From an uncultured Prevotella sp. (lineage in GTDB: Bacteria; Bacteroidota; Bacteroidia; Bacteroidales; Bacteroidaceae), in NCBI GenBank assembly GCA_945827565.1, contig CALZNR010000134.1:1-5024 (forward strand): a DNA stretch of 5,024 nucleotides. Direction: 5' to 3'. Every line of letters starts with the position of its first letter. The stretch's first letter is position 1. The notes under the pieces are model-generated. The model had not been told where the DNA came from, ran no database searches, and saw nothing but the letters and a program-made list of their open reading frames with translations. This document shows positions 1 to 5,024 of the stretch, in pieces. The translations under genes were made by a program, and so were the position numbers.

Positions 1-44
1 ATTTCTGCCTGTCTCGTGGGCTCGGAGATGTGTATAAGAGACAG
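1..44 (+). other. Illumina Nextera i7/read-2 adapter (synthetic, not genomic)
   Basis: This is library-construction sequence left on the contig end. Bases 1-2 (AT) match the end of the P7 arm. Bases 3-10 (TTCTGCCT) match the Nextera i7 index N703 as written in the adapter. Bases 11-25 (GTCTCGTGGGCTCGG) are the Nextera read-2 stub. Bases 26-44 (AGATGTGTATAAGAGACAG) are the 19-base Tn5 mosaic end used in tagmentation. All the elements are in the correct order with no mismatch that I can see. The mosaic end should not be annotated as a natural Tn5 or IS50 end. Genomic sequence begins at about base 45. Confidence 0.98.
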
Positions 45-83
45 CCCACATTCTTTGCATAGAAGAAAAACGGGTAAAGATGG

Positions 84-113
84 TTGGAGTATCTGCGATT
101 TTTTGTACTTTTG
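84..113 (+). promoter_or_regulatory. Bacteroidota-type promoter for cca
   Basis: A -7 element TACTTTTG at 106-113 fits TAnnTTTG exactly. A TTG at 84-86 lies 19 bases upstream, in the -33 position expected for the Bacteroidota primary sigma factor. Transcription would start near 118-121, giving a leader of about 33 bases before the ATG at 153. The element lies inside the reading frame that could be extended back to the TTG at 84, which argues that translation does not begin there. Confidence 0.7.
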
Positions 114-152
114 CAGTCCCCAACACGGGTATGTGGTGAACAACAAAGCAAA

Positions 153-1586
153 ATGAAGCTGTATTCGGACGAAGAACTGGCAACCATACTGAACAAGGAA
201 ATCTTCCATTTGATTGGCGAAGTGGCTGATGAAATGGGAGTGGAGTGTTATGTGGTGGGAGGATATGTGCGCGACATTTTTCTTGAACGCCCCTCCAATG
301 ATATTGATGTGGTGGTGGTGGGCAGTGGCATAGAGGTGGCCACAGCTTTCAAAAAACGTTTGGGCAAGAAGGCACACTTGGCAGTGTATCGCAACTTTGG
401 AACAGCCCAAGTGGCATGGCAAGGGAATGAAGTGGAGTTTGTTGGCGCCCGAAAAGAAAGCTATCACCGAGAGTCGCGCAAGCCGATAGTAGAGGATGGC
501 ACGCTGGAAGACGACCAGAACCGACGCGACTTTACCATCAACGCCATGGCCATCTGCCTCAATAAAGACAGGTTTGGCGAACTGGTAGATCCCTTCGACG
601 GTATCTACGACTTGGAAGACGGTATCATCAGTACCCCGCTCGACCCTGATATTACCTTCTCTGACGACCCCCTGCGTATGCTGCGCTGCGTGCGTTTTGC
701 CACACAACTCAATTTTATCATCGAAGACGAAACCTTTGAGGCTCTCTCGCGAAATGCCCATCGCATCAAGATAATCAGTGGAGAGCGCATCAGTACTGAA
801 CTGAACAAGATTATGATGTGCAACACTCCCAGCAAGGGGTGGGTGGATCTGCAGCGCTGCGGACTGCTGCAACTGATATTGCCCGAACTGGCTGCACTCG
901 ACATCGTGGAAACAAGAGAGGGGAGATCGCACAAAAACAACTTCTATCACACCTTGGAGGTGCTTGACAATGTGTGCAAGCACACCGACAATCTGTGGCT
1001 AAGATGGGCTGCCCTGTTGCATGATGTGGGAAAAACAACCTGCAAACGCTGGCAACCCTCTGTGGGATGGACCTTCCATAGTCATAACATTGTGGGCGAC
1101 AAAATGGTGACCACCATCTTCCGCAGGCTGAAGATGCCTATGGACATGAAGATGAAGTATGTGAAGAAACTCGTGAACCTGCACATGCGCCCCATTGTGA
1201 TTGCCGATGAAGAGGTGACCGACAGCGCCGTGAGACGACTGCTGAACGATGCCGGCGACGACATCGACGACTTGATGACACTCTGTGAAGCCGACATCAC
1301 CAGCAAGAACGAAGTGAGGAAAAAGAGGTTTTTGGAAAACTTCAGAGTGGTAAGGGAGAAACTGACCGACCTCAAGGAGAAAGACTATAAACGACTGTTG
1401 CAGCCCTGTATTGACGGCACGGAGATAATGCAGATGTTTGGACTTACCCCCTCGCCACAGGTGGGCGTGCTGAAAAAAACACTCAAGGATGCAGTACTTG
1501 ATAATCAGGTGCCCAACGAGAGAGAGGCACTGATGCAACTACTGCTGGAAAAAGCAAAGGAGATGGGGCTCGTTTCGCAGGCTTAA
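153..1586 (+). CDS. cca: CCA tRNA nucleotidyltransferase with HD domain (class II, poly(A) polymerase family)
   Basis: The enzyme builds or repairs the 3'-terminal CCA of tRNAs in the cytoplasm using CTP and ATP, without a nucleic-acid template. The protein is 477 aa. The N-terminal nucleotidyltransferase domain shows GGYVRD (36-41), the metal-binding pair D50/D52 in NDIDVVVV, an intact flexible-loop region (about 100-125) and RRDFTINAMA (from R124). It continues with the nucleotide-template motif DDPLRMLR (171-178) and the ERIxxE helix (211-216). The C-terminal half carries an HD phosphohydrolase-type domain with H266, H290-D291 in LLHDVGKT, H309/H311 and a probable D381. The template motif is DDxxR rather than the usual EDxxR, but the base-pairing D172 and R175 are present. 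The ATG at 153 was chosen because it starts just ahead of the family fold. The frame remains open upstream to a TTG at 84, but that stretch overlaps the promoter. The start has an A-rich context (CAAAGCAAA) and no Shine-Dalgarno sequence. The intact loop favours full CCA addition over CC-only or A-only activity; this is inference. Confidence 0.95.
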   Translation: MKLYSDEELATILNKEIFHLIGEVADEMGVECYVVGGYVRDIFLERPSNDIDVVVVGSGIEVATAFKKRLGKKAHLAVYRNFGTAQVAWQGNEVEFVGARKESYHRESRKPIVEDGTLEDDQNRRDFTINAMAICLNKDRFGELVDPFDGIYDLEDGIISTPLDPDITFSDDPLRMLRCVRFATQLNFIIEDETFEALSRNAHRIKIISGERISTELNKIMMCNTPSKGWVDLQRCGLLQLILPELAALDIVETREGRSHKNNFYHTLEVLDNVCKHTDNLWLRWAALLHDVGKTTCKRWQPSVGWTFHSHNIVGDKMVTTIFRRLKMPMDMKMKYVKKLVNLHMRPIVIADEEVTDSAVRRLLNDAGDDIDDLMTLCEADITSKNEVRKKRFLENFRVVREKLTDLKEKDYKRLLQPCIDGTEIMQMFGLTPSPQVGVLKKTLKDAVLDNQVPNEREALMQLLLEKAKEMGLVSQA

Positions 1587-1589
1587 TTT

Positions 1590-1659
1590 TGGGTCATTTG
1601 CAAGAACGTGTGGATTATCTAACACAATAAGAAGATTTTACGGGCGACCCATAATTTTT
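1590..1659 (+). terminator. weak candidate terminator after cca
   Basis: TGGGTC at 1590-1595 is complementary to GACCCA at 1646-1651. The second arm is followed closely by a short T tract at 1655-1659. The stem is only 6 bp and would enclose a 50-base loop, so this is a poor match to a classic intrinsic terminator. It lies 3 bases after the cca stop codon, where a terminator would be expected. Confidence 0.2.
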
Positions 1660-1697
1660 CTAATTTAACGCTTCTACTTAGAAAATTATTGTTAAAT
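1651..1697. repeat. A/T-rich interlocking inverted repeats between cca and the efflux operon
   Basis: ATAATTTTTCTAA (1651-1663) pairs with TTAGAAAATTAT (1678-1689) as 12 base pairs with one bulged T around a 14-base spacer. A second pair, ATTTAAC (1663-1669) and GTTAAAT (1691-1697), interlocks with the first in A-B-A'-B' order, which is a pseudoknot topology if transcribed. No T tract follows the second arm, so it is not a convincing forward terminator. It ends 11 bases before the -33 element of the next promoter, so an operator or a curved upstream element is also possible. Base composition makes part of the match likely by chance. Confidence 0.4.
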
Positions 1698-1708
1698 GTA
1701 AAGGTGTT

Positions 1709-1742
1709 TTTGAACAGCTTAGGGGAATTATACGTACCTTTG
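1709..1742 (+). promoter_or_regulatory. Bacteroidota-type promoter for the RND efflux operon
   Basis: TACCTTTG at 1735-1742 matches TAnnTTTG exactly. TTTG at 1709-1712 (within TTTTTG) serves as the -33 element, with a 22-base spacer that is slightly longer than the 19-21 I would expect. Predicted transcription starts near 1747-1750, leaving a leader of about 140 bases before the adaptor ATG at 1888. The palindrome TACGTA (1731-1736) overlaps the -7 box. No regulator gene is visible in the window. Confidence 0.65.
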
Positions 1743-1745
1743 CGA

Positions 1746-1833
1746 GGCGAAAACTGAGAGAAGTGGAAAAGTTTTCTGAGGGATGGGGAGGCTGTTTTGT
1801 TCCTTATCCGTTTTGAAGGTATTGGTTTTCGCT
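1746..1833 (+). promoter_or_regulatory. structured 5' leader with two mutually exclusive stems
   Basis: The segment at 1746-1757 (core GCGAAAAC, 1747-1754) can pair with 1822-1833 (core GTTTTCGC, 1825-1832). This gives a stem of about 12 pairs, three of them G-U. The same 5' segment can instead pair locally: GAAAACT (1749-1755) with AGTTTTC (1770-1776) across a 14-base loop. The two structures share bases and cannot coexist, which is the pattern of an attenuator or switch. It lies between the predicted transcription start and the adaptor gene. No known riboswitch class is recognised, and the regulatory role is inference. Because the transcript is predicted to begin at about 1747-1750, the outermost pairs may not exist in the RNA. 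Confidence 0.35.
1781..1809 (+). promoter_or_regulatory. leader hairpin enclosed by the long-range stem
   Basis: GGATGGGGAG (1781-1790) pairs with TCCTTATCC plus the preceding T (1800-1809). This forms a continuous 10-pair stem, including three G-U pairs, closed by a 9-base loop at 1791-1799. It lies inside the long-range stem 1746-1757/1822-1833, and its 5' arm contains the ATG of the possible leader ORF at 1783. No T tract follows directly, so it is not by itself a terminator. Confidence 0.35.
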
Positions 1834-1863
1834 GAAAGAGAAAGAGAGAAAGTAGAACAATAA
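1783..1863 (+). CDS. possible 26-codon leader ORF upstream of efflux operon
   Basis: An ATG opens a 26-codon frame in the efflux-operon leader. It encodes a short hydrophobic N-terminal half (LFCSLSVLKVLVFA) followed by a charged stretch (EREREKVEQ) and a TAA at 1861-1863. The stop lies 24 bases before the adaptor start codon. The purine run GAGGG (1778-1782) abuts the ATG directly, too close for a normal Shine-Dalgarno sequence. The start codon is buried in the hairpin at 1781-1809, and the frame crosses the 3' arm of the long-range stem. Translation could therefore remodel the leader, as in leader-peptide control of some resistance genes. An open frame of this length arises by chance fairly often, so existence is unproven. 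Confidence 0.2.
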   Translation: MGRLFCSLSVLKVLVFAEREREKVEQ

Positions 1864-1887
1864 CACACTAATTAAATAGGTAATAGA

Positions 1888-3090
1888 ATGAAAAAGACGT
1901 TAATGTTGGCAGCCATGGCTGCTACACTGGTTGCTTGTAGTGGAGGAAAATCGGGTGGAAAACCTAATTTTGCCGACAATGAGTATGCCGTGAGAACGGT
2001 GGCTACACAATCTACAGAGTTGCAAACAGCCTACCCTGCAACCATCAAAGGTATTCAGGATGTACAGATTCGTCCCAAAGTGTCGGGTTTCCTCACAAAG
2101 GTATGCGTGCAGGAGGGTCAGACAGTGAGCGCAGGTCAGTTGCTGTTTGTGATTGACAACGAGACCTACCAGGCACAGGTGCGCCATGCTACGGCTGCCG
2201 TGAACACCGCCAAGGCCAAGCTGAACACCTCGAAGCTGACCTATGAGAACTCGAAGAAACTGTTTGAGAACAAGGTGATAGGAGAATACGAATTGGAGAC
2301 CGCCGCCAACAGCTATGCCACCGAGCAGGCCTCTTTGGCACAGGCCGAGGCAAATCTGGCATCTGCCAAGGAGTCGCTGAGCTACTGCTATGTGAAGAGT
2401 CCGGCAGCAGGCGTGGTGGGCAGTCTGCCCTTCAAGGTGGGCGCACTGGTGAGTGCATCAAGCGCTGAGCCACTGACCACAGTATCAGACATCAGCACCA
2501 TGGAGGTGTATTTCTCAGTGACAGAGAAAGAGTTGCTACAGATGGCAAAGGGTGAGGGAGGTATGAGTGCTGCCGTTGCCAACTATCCCGCAGTGAAGCT
2601 GCAGCTGGTAGATGGCTCTGTCTATGCTCATCCTGGCAAGGTGGTGAAGGCAAGTGGCGTGATTGACGCCTCTACTGGTTCGGTGTCAATGATAGCCCAT
2701 TTCCCCAACCCCGACAAGGAACTGCGCAGCGGTGGTGCCGGTCAGATTGTGGTGCCCACTGCAGATGGCAGTGCTATCTTGGTGCCACAAGAGGCTACCT
2801 CAGAGGTGCAGAACAAGATTTTTGTGTATGTGGTGGGTAAGGACAACAAGGTGAAATATACTGAAATCAAGGTAAACCCACAGAACGATGGTCACAACTA
2901 CATCGTTACCTCTGGCTTGAAGGCTGGCGACCGCTATGTGTCTAAGGGAATCACCTCGCTCACCGACGGAATGGAAATCAAACCAATCAGTGAGCAGCAG
3001 TATCTCAAGAAAATTGAAGATGCAGCCAAACTGGGCGAGAACCAGAGTAGTGCTTCTGCCTTTGTCGATGTGATGAAAGGAAAGAAATAA
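1888..3090 (+). CDS. RND efflux periplasmic adaptor (membrane fusion protein, AcrA/MexA-like), lipoprotein
   Basis: This subunit bridges the inner-membrane RND pump and the outer-membrane channel of a tripartite exporter. The protein is 400 aa, typical for the family. It begins with a lipoprotein signal (MKKTLMLAAM...), with lipobox LVAC placing the lipidated cysteine at C17. The residues after it (SGGKSGG) lack the acidic surface-export signal of Bacteroidota, consistent with a periplasm-facing anchor. Domains in order: first lipoyl half (about 55-92, GFLTKVCVQEGQTVSAGQLL at 67-86); alpha-helical hairpin (about 93-166, rich in A, K, E and L); second lipoyl half (168-192, with SPAAGVVG at 171-178); beta-barrel (about 203-292, with TGSV and PNPDKELRSGGAGQI); and membrane-proximal domain (about 295-368). 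The ATG is preceded by an A/T-rich stretch without a Shine-Dalgarno sequence. It has its own promoter at 1709-1742 and lies 46 bases ahead of the pump gene, so co-transcription is likely. The substrate cannot be read from the sequence. Confidence 0.95.
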   Translation: MKKTLMLAAMAATLVACSGGKSGGKPNFADNEYAVRTVATQSTELQTAYPATIKGIQDVQIRPKVSGFLTKVCVQEGQTVSAGQLLFVIDNETYQAQVRHATAAVNTAKAKLNTSKLTYENSKKLFENKVIGEYELETAANSYATEQASLAQAEANLASAKESLSYCYVKSPAAGVVGSLPFKVGALVSASSAEPLTTVSDISTMEVYFSVTEKELLQMAKGEGGMSAAVANYPAVKLQLVDGSVYAHPGKVVKASGVIDASTGSVSMIAHFPNPDKELRSGGAGQIVVPTADGSAILVPQEATSEVQNKIFVYVVGKDNKVKYTEIKVNPQNDGHNYIVTSGLKAGDRYVSKGITSLTDGMEIKPISEQQYLKKIEDAAKLGENQSSASAFVDVMKGKK

Positions 3091-3136
3091 GGCAGAGCTT
3101 CAGCAAACAAACCGTTTATTTTATCAATAGAGAAAT

Positions 3137-5024
3137 ATGACATTTACAAACTTTATAAAGCGCCCGGTACTCTCAACCGTGATATCCATCTTCTTCGTGT
3201 TGCTGGGTATCATAGGTATTACCTCGCTCCCTATTGAGCAGTACCCTGACGTGGCTCCCCCTACCATATCGGTGCAAACCACCTATACGGGAGCCGATGC
3301 ACAAACGGTGTTGAACTCAGTGGTAACACCCCTTGAGGAAAGCATCAATGGTGTGGAGAACATGATCTACATGACTTCACAGGCCACCAATGACGGTATG
3401 TGCCAGATTACGGTGTATTTCAGACAAGGTTCTGACCCTGATATGGCAGCGGTGAACGTGCAGAACCGTGTGAGCCAGGCGCAAGCCCTGTTGCCTGCCG
3501 AGGTGACCCGTGTGGGTGTGACGGTGGAAAAGCGTCAGACCTCTAACGTGATTATGTTTACCCTCACTTCTGAGGATGGACGCTACGATGACGAGTTCCT
3601 GACCAACTACAATAACATCAACGTGATTCCTTCATTGAAGCGTATCAGTGGTGTGGGTGGTGTGCAGAGCCCCGGTATGAAGACCTATTCCATGCGTATA
3701 TGGCTGCAACCCGAAAAGATGAAGCAGTATGGCTTGGTGCCCTCTGATATATCTGGTGCACTGGCAGAGCAGAACATCGAGGCTGCACCCGGTAAGTTTG
3801 GCGAACAGAGCACCATGGCATACGAATACACCATGCGCTATAAGGGACGCTTGAAAACAGCCGAGGAATACGGCAACATCATTATCGCAAGTACCCAGAA
3901 CGGTCAGACCCTCCGACTGAAGGATGTGGCAAAGGTGGAACTTGGCGGACTGATGTACAGCGTGTCCATGAAGAACAATGGATACCCCTCTGTGATGGGT
4001 ATGGTGCAGCAGATAGCCGGTTCTAACGCCACACAGATAGCCAATGACGTGAAGGCAGAGCTGGACAAACAGGCAAAGAGTTTCCCTCCAGGTATGGAGT
4101 ACAAGATAAACTACGACGTGACAGAGTTCCTCTTCGCATCTATCGAGGAAGTGATCTTCACCCTTATCCTTACCCTGTTGCTGGTGTTTGTGGTGGTGTA
4201 TGTGTTCCTGCAAGACTTCCGCTCTACGCTGATTCCTATGATTGCAGTACCTGTGGCGTTGATAGGTACTTTCCTGTTCCTCTGGATTTTCGGCTTCTCT
4301 ATCAACCTGCTGGTACTCTCTGCATTGCTGCTTGCCATCGCCATTGTGGTGGACGACGCCATTGTGGTGGTAGAGGCAGTACATGCCAAGCTGGACCAAG
4401 GCTACAAGAGTGCACTCACGGCAAGTATAGATGCCATGAACGAGATTTCGGGTGCCATCATCTCCATCACCTTAGTGATGTCGGCAGTGTTTATCCCTGT
4501 GTCGTTCATGGGTGGAACCAGTGGTACCTTCTATCGTGAGTTTGGTGTCACTATGGCCATCTCTATCCTTATCTCGGCTGTCAATGCCTTGACGCTGTCG
4601 CCTGCATTGTGTGCCATCTTCCTGAAACCGCACGATGGTGAGCATGAGAAGAAGATGAGCTTCATAGACCGCTTCCATGCCGGATTCAACTATCAGTACG
4701 AGAAGATTCTTGCCAAGTACAAGAAGGGAGTGGAGCGTGTAATCAACCACCGCATTATGGCTGGCATCTCTGTGGCGCTGGGTATTGTGGTGCTCTTGGT
4801 GACCATGCTGACCACCAAGACAGGACTTGTGCCCGATGAAGATACAGGTGTGATTTTCTGTACCGTTTCCATGGCACCGGGTACCAGTCAGGAGCGTACC
4901 AAGGTGGTGATAGACCAGATAGACAAGATGCTGGCAAGCAACCCCGCGGTGAAGACACGCGAGCAGCTCTTGGGATATAACTTCATCGCCGGCCAGGGAT
5001 CAGACCAGGCAACATTCATCGTGA
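3137..5024 (+). CDS. RND multidrug efflux pump, inner-membrane subunit (HAE1 family, AcrB-like), 3'-truncated by window end
   Basis: This is the proton-driven transporter of the tripartite pump. The frame opens with MTFTNFIKRPVLSTVI and stays open to the window edge: 629 complete codons and no stop, against about 1,050 residues in AcrB. Visible parts are TM1 (about 10-31); LPIEQYPDVAPPTI, the family signature after TM1; the periplasmic porter domain (about 35-335); TM2 (338-358); TM3 (about 364-386); TM4 (about 391-413); TM5 (439-458); TM6 (about 471-495, ending LSPALCAIFLKP); TM7 (540-560); and the start of the second periplasmic half. TM4 carries D406-D407 in AIVVDDAIVVVE, equivalent to the proton-relay pair D407/D408 of AcrB. 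DDAIVVVE indicates the HAE1 (drug/hydrophobe) class, not the heavy-metal class. The partner lysine of TM10 (K940 in AcrB) lies outside the window. The start aligns with the family N-terminus and has no strong Shine-Dalgarno sequence (ATAGAGAAAT). No promoter is seen in the 46-base gap, so it is read from the adaptor transcript. The substrate is unknown. Confidence 0.96.
   Translation, partial: MTFTNFIKRPVLSTVISIFFVLLGIIGITSLPIEQYPDVAPPTISVQTTYTGADAQTVLNSVVTPLEESINGVENMIYMTSQATNDGMCQITVYFRQGSDPDMAAVNVQNRVSQAQALLPAEVTRVGVTVEKRQTSNVIMFTLTSEDGRYDDEFLTNYNNINVIPSLKRISGVGGVQSPGMKTYSMRIWLQPEKMKQYGLVPSDISGALAEQNIEAAPGKFGEQSTMAYEYTMRYKGRLKTAEEYGNIIIASTQNGQTLRLKDVAKVELGGLMYSVSMKNNGYPSVMGMVQQIAGSNATQIANDVKAELDKQAKSFPPGMEYKINYDVTEFLFASIEEVIFTLILTLLLVFVVVYVFLQDFRSTLIPMIAVPVALIGTFLFLWIFGFSINLLVLSALLLAIAIVVDDAIVVVEAVHAKLDQGYKSALTASIDAMNEISGAIISITLVMSAVFIPVSFMGGTSGTFYREFGVTMAISILISAVNALTLSPALCAIFLKPHDGEHEKKMSFIDRFHAGFNYQYEKILAKYKKGVERVINHRIMAGISVALGIVVLLVTMLTTKTGLVPDEDTGVIFCTVSMAPGTSQERTKVVIDQIDKMLASNPAVKTREQLLGYNFIAGQGSDQATFIV

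Noticed and set aside
26..44. Tn5 mosaic end, as if a transposon inserted here
   Set aside because: It is embedded in complete Nextera adapter context with index and read-2 stub, so it comes from library tagmentation, not from a natural mobile element.
45..62. Short in-frame tail (PTFFA then TAG) that could be the 3' end of an upstream gene
   Set aside because: Only five codons lie between the adapter junction and the stop, too few to support any gene call.
131..139. ATG TGG TGA mini-frame in the cca leader
   Set aside because: It has only two sense codons and no ribosome-binding context. I see nothing to separate it from chance.
999..1538. 179-residue minus-strand open frame
   Set aside because: It is antisense to the HD-domain half of cca, with a His-rich, unpatterned translation and no promoter of its own. 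The shorter minus-strand frames in the genes were rejected for the same reason.
1609..1626. GTGT...ACAC small hairpin after cca
   Set aside because: The four-base stem with a ten-base loop is too weak to claim as a terminator or structural element.
3091..3136. Possible separate promoter or terminator between adaptor and pump genes
   Set aside because: The 46-base gap has no TAnnTTTG element and no stem followed by a T tract. The two genes are best read as one transcript.
3632..4399. 255-residue minus-strand open frame
   Set aside because: It lies entirely antisense to the RND pump. Its translation is rich in H, Q and C with no fold-like pattern, as expected for a shadow of a well-conserved sense gene.
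1..5024. tRNA or rRNA genes, CRISPR array, insertion sequence, defence or phage genes
   Set aside because: No array-like direct repeats, cloverleaf, transposase or phage-like frame was seen. The window is explained by cca, the efflux operon and the intergenic leader.

Overview
The window looks like one end of a contig from a Bacteroidales genome or metagenome bin, possibly Prevotella/Segatella-like. Three things support this. Both promoters I can place have the Bacteroidota form (TTTG or TTG at -33, TAnnTTTG at -7). None of the three main start codons has a well-placed Shine-Dalgarno sequence; they sit in A/T-rich contexts. The proteins also read like their Bacteroidota family members. The genus is a guess.

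Layout. Bases 1-44 are not biological. They match the Illumina Nextera i7 adapter: the last two bases of the P7 arm, an 8-base index matching N703, the read-2 stub and the 19-base Tn5 mosaic end. Genomic DNA starts at about 45. A promoter (84-113) drives cca (153-1586), a class II tRNA nucleotidyltransferase with a C-terminal HD domain. A 301-base gap follows (1587-1887). It holds an A/T-rich inverted repeat, a second promoter (1709-1742) and a leader of about 140 bases. The leader can form competing stems and contains a possible 26-codon ORF. Next come a lipoprotein membrane-fusion (periplasmic adaptor) subunit of an RND efflux pump (1888-3090) and, 46 bases later, the inner-membrane RND pump itself (3137 to the window end). 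The pump gene is cut after 629 codons, so it has no stop codon here.

How the genes work together. The adaptor and pump are almost certainly one operon encoding a tripartite HAE1-type (AcrAB/MexAB-like) proton-driven exporter. The outer-membrane channel, if it belongs to this operon, would lie beyond the window. cca is a housekeeping tRNA 3'-end maturation gene with its own promoter and no evident functional link to the pump.

I found no clearly new biological system. The most interesting biological lead is the structured leader with a possible uORF before the efflux operon, which could be an attenuation-type control region. The most certain unusual observation is the uncleaned sequencing adapter at the left end.
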